This document shows positions 11,230-22,515 of a stretch of DNA of 64,000 nucleotides, one piece after another. Origin of the DNA: Populus alba. Lineage: Eukaryota > Streptophyta > Magnoliopsida > Malpighiales > Salicaceae. A program made the translations under genes and the position numbers. The stretch spans positions 6,138,001 to 6,202,000 of the forward strand of contig NC_133293.1 of NCBI RefSeq assembly GCF_005239225.2. The letters are read 5' to 3'. Each line of letters begins with the position of its first letter. Position 1 is the stretch's first letter. Below the pieces are notes generated by a model. The model made no database searches and was not told the DNA's origin. It saw nothing but the letters and a program-made list of their open reading frames with translations.

Positions 11230-12300
11230 ACACATCATTATGTGGAGTTGAAGAAGATGGTATATATGGATGTAAAGGTGGAGAAACATTTTAAACAGAA
11301 AGGTACCATTTGACAAAGCAAACCATTAGACCATTTGAAACTCAATTGGAAGTCTAACACTAGGGGTGGTTCGTCATAATAGAACAAGGAGGGAAATGTT
11401 GAATACCTTAAAGAGAAGAAAGACACCTCAATCAATGTTAAAGGTAACAATGTTACTCCTGCTTCTCATAACTATAACATTAAATGCTTTTATTGTCTGA
11501 GTTTTAGTCATGTTGCTCCAAAGTGTCCAAAAAAAAAAAAAAGAGTTGTAATTATGAAAGCTAATAATGAGGTTAAGACTGATGGGGAGGATGAAGGGGA
11601 AAAGATGCCACCAATGGAGGATGTTGATGATGTTTATGTTGAGTATTCGATTGAGGGAGAGACACTTATGGTGTGAAGAGTACTAAATATGTATGTCAAG
11701 ATGGATCATTCAGAAGAATAAAAAGACATATTTCACACGAGATGCCATGTTTATAATAAGGCATATAGCTTAATTATAGATGATGGTAGTTGCACTAATG
11801 TAGCTAACGCTGAATTTGTAAGAAAGTTGAACTTGCACACTACCAAACATCTTATACCTTATAATTTATAGTGGTTGAATGATGGTGGTGAAGTGAAAGT
11901 GAATACACAAGTTTTGGTTTCTTTTTTTATTGGTAAATATTGTGATGAGATGTTATGTGATGTTATGCCAATGAAAACTAGTCATGTGTTCCTTGGTAGA
12001 CCATAACAATATGATATAAGAGTTTGCATGATGGAATGATAAATATATATTCCTTCGAGATAAATGAAAGGCTTATAACTCTTGTATCTTTGACACCTAA
12101 GTAAATATATGAGGAGCAACTTAAATTGAAGAAAGAGAGGATAATTAGAAAATGAGAGCTTGTATATCAGAGGGACCTTCTTTGCTAACAAGGTTCTTCT
12201 TAGTTTTGATAATGATGTTATTCTTTAGCTTAATACTAATTTATTGATATTAGAAGATGTTTTTCAGGATACATATTCGAGGTCAAAATTTTTTAAAAAG
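11230..12300 (+). pseudogene. Ty3/gypsy gag zinc knuckle and aspartic protease remnant
   Basis: One frame with several stops reads from a gag tail into a degenerate CCHC zinc knuckle (CFYC...SHVAPKCPKK, near 11490). The gypsy phrases that lead into protease follow (MPPMED, IFHTRCHV, IIDDGSCTNVA at about 11780, FLGRP at about 11990). It ends with a weak match to the start of RT (LEDVF, near 12255) that jumps straight to sequence like the end of pol. RT, RNase H and integrase are therefore deleted. Stops within the protease (for example after PYNL and after GRP) show that it is dead. It belongs to a different gypsy lineage from the element at the left edge. Confidence 0.78.
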
Positions 12301-12307
12301 GAGAGGA

Positions 12308-13560
12308 TGATACGAACCAAGTTTGATCTGAATTTGACCTTAAAATATATACTAATCAGTTTTGTAAAATTGATAATATCTCTTAAACTATACATCATAA
12401 TGAGATGAAATTTTATAAAAAGATATTAGACATATCAAATTATATTTTGATAATTTTTCAGATCAAATGGAGTTCGAGAACATATTATTTTCGAGGGTCA
12501 AAGTTACTAGATAAATCTTATCAAATCTGTCAAACTAGATCTTTGTGTATTGTTTATGACATATCTGGAGATACATATATATGGAATTTTACTACTATTC
12601 AAGTTATGCTGGAAACTAGACATCTTTATATTTCTAAAAATATATGATATGCCTAGTAATTTATCCAGACAAGAGAGAAAAATATGCTTGAAGTTAAGAC
12701 TCAAAATCTGCTAAGAATATATGAAAATTGGAGATTTGGGCTACATTAAGAAATTTTGGCATGCAGACTTTGTTTTTATTATTCAAATTTATTTGTTTAT
12801 TTAATTTTGAATAATTATTTTTAATTTGTGTTTGTTTTAGCACATTAGACATTGTTTATGGATTTATTTTATTATTGGACCAGTATTATTTGATTACTAG
12901 TTTAAGCCCATTAGGTTGCAACCCAAAAGATGTCCATTAGGATAAGTTAGAGGATATTATATTATGTTTCTTTATCTATAAATTTTAGCAGCAAGTTGAA
13001 GAATAAATATGAGTTTTTCTTTTGTTTCTTTGTGACAAAACAACCTTTCTTTACAGGGACAAAGGTCGTACACAAACTTATCAAAGATTAACTGGCTTCA
13101 TGGTGTTATTTACATACTTAGGGTTCTTAGATACAATGTTATCTTTAGGTCTAAGTCTTTTTACAATATCTTTGATTCTTAAATACAAGGTTACCTCTAC
13201 GTTTTATCAAACCTGATTTTTTTATTTTTCAGGTTATCTAATTCATTTATAGTTGCTTGACCATGTGATCAAAAGATCTACATCAAAATTTATACAGTTA
13301 ATACAAGATTTTATGGTTGCTTTTTTTATTTTATTTTAAGTTTATGATGTTGATATTTTAAGTTTATTTATCTTACATGGTATTATTCTATTTGAATTGA
13401 TTGTTTTTTTTAATTTCATGATCGATTATTCCCATGGTTAAGGGTGAATAAGTATTTACCAGGATATAAAAATTTTAAAAAACATCCATGCTATTATAGT
13501 AATGTTCCACTAGTTTGATTATGTGACAACATATTGTTTATGTGAGGGTGTTACATTTCA
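12308..13560 (+). repeat. Putative 3' LTR of the gag/protease remnant
   Basis: A purine tract (aaaaaggagagga) directly precedes TGATACGAACC, as expected at the start of a 3' LTR. A TATA-like tctataaatttt lies near 12975, and the stretch ends near gggtgttaca at about 13555. No second copy is in the window to confirm the ends, so this is positional inference. Confidence 0.4.
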
Positions 13561-13569
13561 TGCCTTACT

Positions 13570-14480
13570 ATTTGGATCTCCAAGTTATGAGCTCTTATAG
13601 TGAGTTGTTCAAAAGTGAAAGGCATGTTCCCTTAAGGACACATATGTCTATGAAGAATGTTTTACTTATCTTTTCTTAACAACTAAAGACTAAGTTCCTT
13701 CATCTCTCAATATAATTCAACACTGGTTTTTTCTTTCCTTTACTTAGTTTAATGAGTCAAGAACTCTCACTTTAATTGGTTTTAACTATCAATCTTTCTA
13801 GTAGGAATCTCAGTGTAGTAGTTAAATGTGACTCTTTTTAGGGATTGAATGAACTGCTTCACCATCATATCTCTATATGTTTTTGTATTGTTACAAGTCT
13901 TAATAAAATAAGCAATATATTACTTTGGGTTACCTTTACCTTCAAATTGTTGGAACTTTGAAGGTTGATAGTTTGGTGGCATCCTTATTTCATCAATACA
14001 CTTAGAGTATGGCTTGGCTAGGGAGTTCCTCTATATTGAGCATATGTATCAACAATCATATACTATAGTTGTTAGAGAGTAAGTGAGCCTATTGATGACC
14101 CAACAATGTCTCTAAGGGTATTTTATACTACTATTCGATCATGTTACTCTTGTTTTTGTTTCTCTTTATGAGCATCTTGGCTTTTTAAAGGATCTTGATG
14201 AACATTATTTCTAAATGGATCTTTGATCATTTAGGTGCAATCAACAGATGGATTTTGCTTTTCTAGTTGGTCCATCAACATGACAATCTGAGCATCGCTT
14301 TCCTTGATAGATTTTTTTCAGCTCTTCCATTTCAAGAGACACTTAATGGACATGATCCTTAAAAAGTGATGTCTCAGTGACTATGACTAACATTTAAGAG
14401 TCAAAGTTAGATGAGGATGATTAATCTCCTCATCTTTATTTGGAAGAAGTCATAGAATGAGATACAAAATTCAATTGGAT
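13570..14480 (-). pseudogene. Ty3/gypsy gag remnant on the minus strand
   Basis: Read on the minus strand, a degenerate frame contains MPPNYQPSKFQQFEGKGNP, then KTCNNT, MVKQFIQSLK, a YYTEIP...IDS segment and FTFEQLTIRAHNLE. These follow in order the conserved blocks of the plant gypsy capsid domain. The IDSW tryptophan has become a stop, and further stops follow. Sequence from about 14310 to 14720 continues upstream in the same orientation but is too eroded to align by eye. It lies tail to tail with the + strand gypsy remnant that ends near 13555. Confidence 0.75.
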
Positions 14481-14953
14481 GCTTGAACTTGATGGTGGAA
14501 TCTCAATTATTTTTTCTAGATCTTGAAAATGATAGTTTCCAAACTCATATTTTGAGGAAATTACTTCTTTTTTCCTCTTCTAAAGAATTTTCTTAGTGAA
14601 GAGACCAACATGTACTTTCCAAATCGAGTCTTTAGGTGAGTGGCTAGTAAAGTATCCATTTCAACACCTTAATAATTAATTGGAGTATTGTTTATATGCT
14701 CCATATTTTTCATTTTGGATGATATATATGTTGACTCGAGAGATAAGATGAAGAAAGGGTCCCACTAGGCATGTCAAAAATTTGAACACATAAAATTTCA
14801 TGTTTTAAAAAATACACTAAACATGGTGTTAAAATTACAATAATGAGTTTGATTATAAGAAAAATAAAAATAAAAACTCTCTTGAGATGGTTTTTAGGTG
14901 CATGAATCATTTGATTAACAATCAAATCTGGATCTTGCTTTAGATGAGAAGAC

Positions 14954-15163
14954 ATTCACATGAGCCTGATAACTTTAACCATGTGAGATCGTAACTTGAT
15001 TTGATTTGATAAATATGAAGATTATTCACACGAACCTGAAAGCTTTAACAACGTGAGGTCTTTAACTTGACTTGATTTGATGAAGACAAAGATTATTCAC
15101 ACAAACTTGAAAGCCTAACCGCGTGGGGTATTTAACTTGATTTGATTTAATAAAGGAAAAAAC
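14954..15163. repeat. Three-copy minisatellite, 70-71 bp period
   Basis: Copies start at 14954, 15024 and 15095. Each has the order attcacac-gaac-ctgaaagc-ttaac, then gtgaggt-tttaacttgatttgattt, then a purine-rich end. Copy identity is about 80% by eye. Shorter echoes of the ttgatttgat motif continue to about 15235. It lies in the leader of the minus-strand gypsy remnant. Confidence 0.8.
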
Positions 15164-15234
15164 TTTGATTCTTTGCTTCCTTATTTTGATTTGATGAAAT
15201 AAAAGACTTTGATTCTTTGTTTGCTTAATGAACT

Positions 15235-15590
15235 TGAATATTTTAAAGAAAACTTTCAAGTATTTGTTTTTAGTCTCTGAATGTTGTCTTTGTCTTTAAT
15301 TTAGTGGTTTAGTTGTCTATTTATAGATAGACAAAATATAATTTATCTCAAATATTCTTTATTTAAATTATATTTTAGAAAAATTGATATGAAAATTATT
15401 TAAAATACCCTTAGAATGATGTTAAAGTAAAAAACCATAAAATGTATTTTGAATTGAATTTAGATCCAAACCCAATAAATTAAATTTGTTTTATCGTAAA
15501 GATCTTTAAATAATGGGCTTGACTTGTTGAAATTTTAATGACTGGATACTAAATTATTGTCATCAAATATGTAACATCAACAAATTTATT
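15235..15590 (-). repeat. Probable 5' LTR of the minus-strand gypsy remnant
   Basis: On the minus strand the block begins near TGATGTTACATATTTGATGA (about 15585). It carries a TATA box in the palindromic context gtctatttatagatagac (TATA at 15319-15325) and lies upstream of the minus-strand gag. Position and promoter fit a 5' LTR with its leader. Ends are not proven. Confidence 0.5.
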
Positions 15591-16160
15591 ATCTTATTGA
15601 TTGACGAACTGTGGATATCAAACCTCTTATTTATTTATTTATTTATATTTTATTAAAGATTAAAAAATTCATAATCAATAAAAAAGATTTAAAAATTAAA
15701 TGTCAACAAAAAATAATTTTTTTAAAAAAACAGCCAAGCATAATCAATAAAAATTAGCAAGAATATTTTTTTAATTATTATTGTTATAATTTTGATTCTA
15801 TATCCAGTCTTGGAACACGTGGCCAAGCAAGAGTCTTCGCATTCTTAGATATGGTTTAAAATCTTATCCAAAAAAAAAGTTTGAGTAATCGTATTAGCCT
15901 TTTTATTATTTGATTTATTTAGATCAATAATTTTATTAAAAATAACAACATTTTTTTTTTAAATTTTAATTATTGATTCGATAAAAATCTAGTATAAAAT
16001 GCAATCCAAATCAAATTCCGAATCTCAAATTTATTAGATCAATCTACCAAGTGGGGTCGGTTTAACAACAATGCACTAAACTCGCCCGTGGAAAAGATTA
16101 TTTGGATGCTTTCCTTCTTTCCTGTGCTTGTTTCTCTCTTCTGCAGGTCAGAAAAGCAGA
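15591..16160. other. AT-rich spacer upstream of the AMSH2-like gene
   Basis: No ORF or repeat of note. The last 100 bases (cgcccgtgg, then cgatcgatataaaaggtatatata near 16175-16200) probably hold the promoter of the downstream gene; the tataaaa there is in the right place. Confidence 0.4.
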
Positions 16161-16576
16161 AAAATATTCTGTTCGATCGATATAAAAGGTATATATAACC
16201 AGAGCAAACTGAGACACAACTAACGTTTGAGGTATGGATCTTCTTCTAAACCTCGTTTCTTGTCTTGTTGTTCCCATTTGTTTCTTAATTCTCTGATACA
16301 TAATAATTTCTCAGCAGACTCATGGAACTCTAAATAATCATGCTTGGTTATGTTTTGCTATGAATACAATTCTCTAGTCTTAAATAATTGAATTGAATTG
16401 AATTGAAAATTGAGTTCAAAACACTGTTTTCTTGGTATAATTTGCAAAATGATCAAAATATTTTTCATTTTGGAATTACACCATATCATGGATAGGATGA
16501 ATCTGACATGCATCTTTGTATTCGTTGGATTTTAGCCGCTCTTTGTAAGTACACACTTCAATCTCTCTGCCAAAAC

Positions 16577-19500
16577 ATGACTCAGACAGACAGCCAATGT
16601 GAGCATATCACCGTTCACACTGTTACTCAGACTTCTCCATGTCCTATACTCTCATGTGTAGAGAAAGCACCTAAATGTGCTCATGTTTCACTTATACCAG
16701 TTGCTGATTCAGATCAAAGTTCATGCAATCAACCATCAGCATCCGGGGTCTTGCAAGATGTACACATAGTAAGAATATTGGAACTCTCCTTCCATGTACA
16801 AATGGTCTTTTCGTTATTGCTATAATCTTCTTGTATATTACATAATCTTCAAGGTTGTTGCAGTATTTGCTGTTTCCTAGAACTAGATTATGCTGGAGTT
16901 CTTTATATTGGACAAGTTGATGATTTGGTTATTTTATTAGTCGCCACTGTTGATGGAGGATTTTCTTGAACTTGCTAGAGAAAACACAGAGAAGGATCTG
17001 GAAACATGTGGGGTTCTTGGTGCTTTCCTTGTAAGATTCATGTTTTTGTCCATACTCTCTGCAACTGAAATGCTTTTTTTTTAAAAAAAAAACTTATCAC
17101 ATTTAGTCTTTAGGCATTTTAACAAACGTTAATGATTGCTTTTGGTTTGCACATCACATATTTGGTCTTATTCTAATTGGGTTCTAAATGAACTCCTTTA
17201 ATTTATAAATTTCTCTGTTGTTCCTCTCCTTGCTATTTTCAAAGAATTGCTACCTCTTTCCAATTGCATATTCTCACGTAACTCAATATCTATTTCATTT
17301 ATGGTGTAACAGCCCCATCTCCCCCCAACCGCCCCCCCCCCCCCCCCCCCCAAATAAAATAAAATAAAACCTTCAGAAAGGCAGCCTGCTTAGAAAATGT
17401 GCTAAATCTTAGTCATGTACAAGTTTGGCTGGGGTATAATCCACCACTTTTATCATGTATGCATGCTGTTATAGAGATCTTGACTAGCTGGCTATATTCT
17501 TCCAATTTTTCCACTAATTAAACTCCTTTCTGTGTTGGTTGTCACTGTGCTACATCTGTTGCTTATGTTCATAATTCCACTCATCCATTTTCTTGCTGTT
17601 TTTGATAGTCTGTTTTCATAATCTTTTGGATTACTGGTCACTAGTGATCATGCTTTGCATTGTTTCCAATCATTGATGCTATACTGGTCTGAGATGCGGA
17701 GATTAAGTTGAGGTGATGATTTCATATTGAATCTCGTTTCTATGCTATCCTCATGAAATCAGGAGCATGGAACCTATTACGTCACCACTCTAATAATACC
17801 AAAACAAGAATCAACTTCCTCTTCTGTGAGCTCCTGGAGCCTTTTTACTCTTTTTAATTGGGTTCAAGATGTCATTTGATGTGATGTTTATATGGCCTAA
17901 TTTCTTCACCAATAACATTGACGACAGTGCGAGGCTTTAAAAGAGGAAGAGTTTTTTGCCATACAGAATGAACGTTCTCTTTTTCCTGTTGGGTGGATTC
18001 ATGTATGTTCATTTTCCTGTATTTTTTTTTCACCTTGTAATCTCAAATATTTCTTCATGAACATGGTATTATAAGTTCTATAAATTTTAAATTTTTCTTA
18101 AAACTAAAAGTATAATGTTCTGTTTTCAGACACATCCTTCTCAAAGCTGTTTCATGTCATCAATTGACCTACACACTCACTTTTCATATCAGGTAATTGA
18201 CTGACCTGCAGATCTGCTAGTATAGATTGAGTAGTTTTCATTCTTGTTCCTGTGATTGCGCTGCACTGATTCAACTAATCCTTGTCAAGCTATCATTTTT
18301 AAGATTGGCAAGGTCAATATTCTGTTTTGTCACAATTAAAGGCCTTAATTTTCTTACACTAGCACCTTTAGATTTGACTCTAAGTAATGGAATATACCCG
18401 AATATATGCTTGGAATCTCTAGCTTTGGTTCTTGGCTGACAAGCACAGGACCTGTACTTCCCCCCTCTCCCCTATTTGGGGGAATCAGAACTATTGAGAT
18501 GAACATCCATTGGGCCTGGTACCTAATTGTTACTATTAGTTCTCATCTAGTTTTTCTCTGTTTTCCTTGCATGTCGATGAGTTTAAATTTAAAATTTGAC
18601 TAATTTAGTTGTTTCTGTATGCTTTCAGGCAATGGTACCTGAGGCATTTGCCATTGTCATGGCTCCAACTGATAAGTCAAGGTGTGTAATTCATTCACTG
18701 CACTATATGATTAGCCTCTGTCACTATTCAGGGCCATTTTTATTGTCCAATTCTTTTTAAATGGCTTTTTTTTAAGCCTCCACAGATATTCTCTATTAAA
18801 ACCATCTATTTTCCTCATATAATTTATGAACAGTCAGTCCATGTTACTGTAGACATTAGTATCTGTTACATAAGGTTAATTTGTCTTTGCTGACTTTATT
18901 TCACCAAAGATACCTGGCACAAGTGTCATCAACTCATTCCTTTCTCACCAACCTTCCACCTCGACAAACGCTTATTTTCTGTTCTGCATTTAGTCTCTAA
19001 TTGCTACTTAAACTATGAATCTTGTATTTCTAAATTTACTTTTGGATCTTCAGGTTGAGCACTTTGAAGGTAAAACAATAGGAAACAAGGCATTGATTAT
19101 CTGTTTACTAATTCATGTACCAGTCCATTTCAAATCACGAATCAGCACAATTCAACTTCACCTGGTGATTCAGTTAATTTTCAAACAAACTATGTTCATG
19201 TTTAGAAAGTTTAAAGAGAAAAAGCTACTGAGGTATCAAAGTATGAACAAGGCACATAAGATCAGCCGTGTCATTTGCAGAAATAAAAAATACTTCCCTG
19301 TAACAGCAGAAATATTGGCATGATAAAATATTACAATCCTTTAATGTTTAACAACATTTACTCCAGAAAAACCTAGATGCTTAAAAGGTAAACAAAACAA
19401 AAGCAGATGGTTCTATATATCCATGTGTCGCAGATCACATTTAGTTCCATGCACCACTTAATTTTGGAATGCAGGAGCTATGGAATATTCAGGTTATCTG

Positions 19501-19649
19501 ACCCAGGTGGGATGAGTGTTCTGAAAGAGTGTGAAGAGTCAGGGTTTCATCCTCATGGAGAACCAGCAGATGGGAGCCCCATTTACGAGCACTGCGCCAA
19601 TGTATACACAAATACTAATCTGAGGTTTGAAATCTTTGACTTACGCTGA
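16577..19649 (+). CDS. AMSH2: AMSH-like ubiquitin thioesterase 2 (JAMM metalloprotease), 7 coding exons
   Basis: JAMM/MPN+ isopeptidases of the AMSH group trim K63-linked ubiquitin chains in endosomal sorting. Exons by splice sites and codon phase: 16577-16768, 16941-17030, 17763-17825, 17928-18002, 18130-18192, 18629-18681, 19475-19649, joining without frameshift to about 236 residues. The zinc/catalytic set is complete: E85 in LETCGVLGAFL, then HTHPSQSCFMSSID with H140, H142, S150 and D153. The end (CANVYTNTNLRFEIFDLR) is the usual AMSH C-terminus. The N-terminal MIT region of AMSH1/3 is absent, as in plant AMSH2, which is about this length. I chose ATG 16577 because a possible splice acceptor (gttggattttag) lies between it and the in-frame ATG at 16508. 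A 5' UTR exon near 16170-16212 is likely. Intron 2 holds a 20-C run. Confidence 0.92.
17332..17351. repeat. Poly-C run in an intron of the AMSH2-like gene
   Basis: Twenty consecutive C, followed by caaataaaataaaataaaa. Such runs are length-unstable and error-prone in sequencing, so the exact count is uncertain. It does not touch the exons. Confidence 0.85.
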
Positions 19650-20741
19650 TCTATCTTATTGGTCTACAACTGCATGTGCATGGCGGCACTGATCCAGGGT
19701 TCAAGTTAACACTAATATGATCCTAGCCACAACTTGCAGCAAAAATGGGTTGAGGTATTGAGACATGATACCAGGGAATGCAGATATATATATGAATTGA
19801 ATCAGCGCTTTCCTTTTTAAGTATATGTAGATGTTGATGTTTGTGGTTTCTGTCTGTCATAATAATGAGTTCATGACTGTTCATGAAATCGAGAGATGAA
19901 TGCTTCCTCTTTAATATGTGTATCTTGATCAGATTATGCCCAGTGTTTTCCTGATTTTATTGACCTGCAGAATATGAATATATATTTTTTACTGGATGAC
20001 AAGACTTATGCCACCTTCAATGGGGGTGTCTTATTCCAAACTGTGTATAAACTTATAAAGCGTTCAATCACAAATTACATTTTGGTATTTTGTTTGCTGA
20101 ATTGTTTTTATACCTTCGGCTCTTAGGTTCAGACACACAGGCAGAACCATGTACTAGATTTAAAGAGAGTAAGAGCATTGAGATGGTTAAACTCAGAAGT
20201 GTTAATTCATATTAACATGTCATATTCAGGATGTATTAAGTTACTGATGTCTTCGAGCATGAGTTGTTTAGTTAGTGTTAAATCTTCAAAGATTAATTTA
20301 TCACTAAATTTTAATCAGCATATTAAGCAAGGTAGCACAACACAATTCACGGTGACCTCTTATAATAAACAGTTCATGTCAAGTTGATATAATCATTGAA
20401 CTCAAATTTCTCATAAAAGAATAATTGTTTTGATAGGGGCTCAAGAAACTTTTGCTAATGATGTTGGCTTCCGCATCAAGCAGTAATGTTTTCGAAACCC
20501 CCATTTCATAGGACAGTCTAATTGTTTGTGGTTATGGCTATTAACAGAGATGAACACTTGCTCAACAGAAGGATTCATGTAATCATGTAAGAGAGATGCC
20601 AATAATGGAGCACAATCTCTCTTAACAAACTAGCTATGTCTTGAGTAGTGAGCAGGTGTTGATTAAGTATTAACATAACTCCTAGAAAATTCAAAGTCTA
20701 ATTAACTTCAACTTTACAAACCTCTAGATTTAGAAACTAGT
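19650..20741. other. 3' UTR of the AMSH2-like gene and convergent spacer
   Basis: The first 400 bases or so after the stop are probably 3' UTR of the AMSH2-like gene. The last 200 or so are 3' UTR of the convergent DUF1645 gene. No further coding signal is seen. Confidence 0.5.
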
Positions 20742-21548
20742 CTAAAAAGGATGAATGTTCCTGCTGAGATCGCTAACGTTGGTGAAAAAACCAAAGATAT
20801 CCTGCCGGTATGGCAAATATGATTTTTGTTTTTCCCCGTCCTTGATCGCTCTGTTCCTCAGGTAATGCAGCTCGTGTGCTGACGACGACGAAGACGACGA
20901 CGACGACGACGACGAAGACACCCTTTTACTGCTCTGCTCTTTTCTCTGCACAACCACCACATCCTTCTTCTTCGTCTTCTTCCCAGCACCTATCTTTTCG
21001 GAAGTAGCAGCTGTTGTTGTTGTTGTTGAAAGATGTTTAGAAGTAGAATCTTCATGATTTAAGAAGACGAAGGCATCCTTTCCATCACTGTTACTTCGAA
21101 GAACAAATTCTCGAAACCTCCTTAGCTTCGAGAACCCCGTGGAGTTGCTCTTACTGCATGTCTGGTGATCCGGCAAGGCTTTGCTACCCCCTGTCCATAC
21201 GCAGCACGGTCCCTCAGCTTTGTTGCCTTCTTCCACGAACATGAACGCACCCCCTCCTCCTCCTGCTGCTGCTTTATCATCATCATTGAACAGGGGACCG
21301 CCATCTCGGTTGAATAAAGGGAAAATGGGCCTGATCTGCCCGTTTTGGAATATATCATCAGCTGATATCAGCGATTCCGATGGGTTTGTGCACAAGAAAC
21401 TAAACTCTTCTTCTTCTTCTTCTTCTTCTTCTTGATCTCGCACTACTGGTGGTGGATGTGGATTCTTGTCGTAAGAAAACAGCTCATTTTCTGCAGACTC
21501 TGTTGCTGCAGTAATGGAGCGTTCATTGACCTTCGGACTCACCTGCAT
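20742..21548 (-). CDS. DUF1645 family protein, single exon
   Basis: Uninterrupted 268-residue plant protein of unknown function. Family marks are FSFLCTNPSESLISADDIFQNGQIRPIFPLFN-like text at about residues 48-80, split here by acidic and glycine runs, and the core SKLRRFREFVLRSNSDGKDAFVFL at about 140-163. The C-terminal YLPYRQDIFGFFTNVSDLSRNIHPF block is also typical. Low-complexity tracts include nine Glu (about 40-48), five Gly, five Thr and thirteen Ser encoded mostly by TCG repeats. A basic KKTKKKD stretch could act in nuclear import, which is inference. No signal peptide or membrane segment is seen. The start is the first Met of the open frame. A TATA-like aataaata on the minus strand lies near 21680. 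It is convergent with the AMSH2-like gene. Confidence 0.88.
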   Translation of the reverse strand: MQVSPKVNERSITAATESAENELFSYDKNPHPPPVVRDQEEEEEEEEEFSFLCTNPSESLISADDIFQNGQIRPIFPLFNRDGGPLFNDDDKAAAGGGGGAFMFVEEGNKAEGPCCVWTGGSKALPDHQTCSKSNSTGFSKLRRFREFVLRSNSDGKDAFVFLNHEDSTSKHLSTTTTTAATSEKIGAGKKTKKKDVVVVQRKEQSSKRVSSSSSSSSSSSSSAHELHYLRNRAIKDGEKQKSYLPYRQDIFGFFTNVSDLSRNIHPF

Positions 21549-21940
21549 TGCTCAACCACTCGGAAAAATTCAATTATCTCTCTAGGAATTCAATTTCTTG
21601 TCCGAAAGAGAAAGAGGTGGGCTTGTACTTGAATCTTTCAATAAATAAATAGAGGTAGGTAGATGGAGCCAGTTTTATTTATTGACCGAGACTAAATTGA
21701 AAAGGCGCGTAGGGAGCCGAGTGCCGATTTGTTCTGTGGGTATCCCGAAATATCGTTAGAACTTTCGATCCATCGGCTATTCTTGGAGTTTACCTGTATA
21801 CCCCGCAAGTAAGCGTGTTTGTTGACTTCTTAAATTTTTTTTTTTTAAGAACCTTTCACCACTTTCCAATCAAGTCCAAATTACTAGAAGCTCCTAGTTA
21901 TTGACCAACGTTTCGTCACTTTTTTTAATAAAAAAAATTA
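21549..21940 (-). promoter_or_regulatory. 5' leader and proximal promoter region of the DUF1645 gene
   Basis: A non-coding, moderately GC-rich stretch immediately upstream of the minus-strand start codon. The first 100 bases or so are probably 5' UTR. No specific operator can be named. Confidence 0.35.
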
Positions 21941-22515
21941 TTGTACTGGCTTTTTGTAGATTGTGAAAAGGTGATGTGTATTTAATAAAATAAATCTAGA
22001 ACTATAATATAAAAAACAAATAATGTATTGGTTTTTTGGCTTTTTGTTGATTGCGAAAAGTTGACATGTGCTTAATAAAATAAATTTTAAAATTATAATA
22101 TGAAAAAAAAATAATGTAGTGGATTTTTGTTTGATTGTGAAAAGTTGATGAGTATTTAATAAAATAAATCTAGAATTATAATATAAAAAAAATAATGTAC
22201 TAGAATAAATCTAAAATTATAATATAAAAACAAAATAATGTACCGGTTTTTTGTTAATGACGAAAAGTTGATGTGTAGTTAATAAAATAAATCTAGAATT
22301 ATAATAAAAAAAATAATGTACTGGAATAAATCTAAAATTATAATATGAAAAACAAATAATGTACTGGCTTTTTGTTAATTACGAAAAGTTGATGTGTATT
22401 TAATAAAATAAATCTAGAATTATAATATGAAAAAACAATAATATACCAGCTTTTTGTCAATTGTAAAAAGTTGACATGTTTAATAAAATAAATCTAGAAT
22501 TATAATATGAGAAAA
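21941..22515. repeat. Minisatellite of ~80-90 bp units, six full and two shortened copies
   Basis: A full unit reads tgtactggctttttgttaat, then a tgaaaagttgatgtgtattt segment, then aataaaataaatctagaatt, then ataatatgaaaaa with an A-rich end. Full copies start at about 21943, 22024, 22114, 22240, 22357 and 22440. Two shortened copies (about 22196 and 22316) keep only the ends (tgtactagaataaatctaaa) and lack the middle 40 or so bases. The order is full, full, full, short, full, short, full, full. Confidence 0.85.

Noticed and set aside
14954..15163. CRISPR-like repeat array
   Set aside because: Units are head-to-tail without unique spacers, in plant nuclear DNA; this is a minisatellite. The same holds for 21941-22515.
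16508..16576. In-frame upstream ATG extending the AMSH2-like protein by 23 residues
   Set aside because: A splice-acceptor-like gttggattttag lies between, and the shorter start gives a length closer to known plant AMSH2.
21181..21632. Open frames on the + strand opposite the DUF1645 gene
   Set aside because: They are antisense shadows of a GC-rich, repeat-coded gene; no domain.
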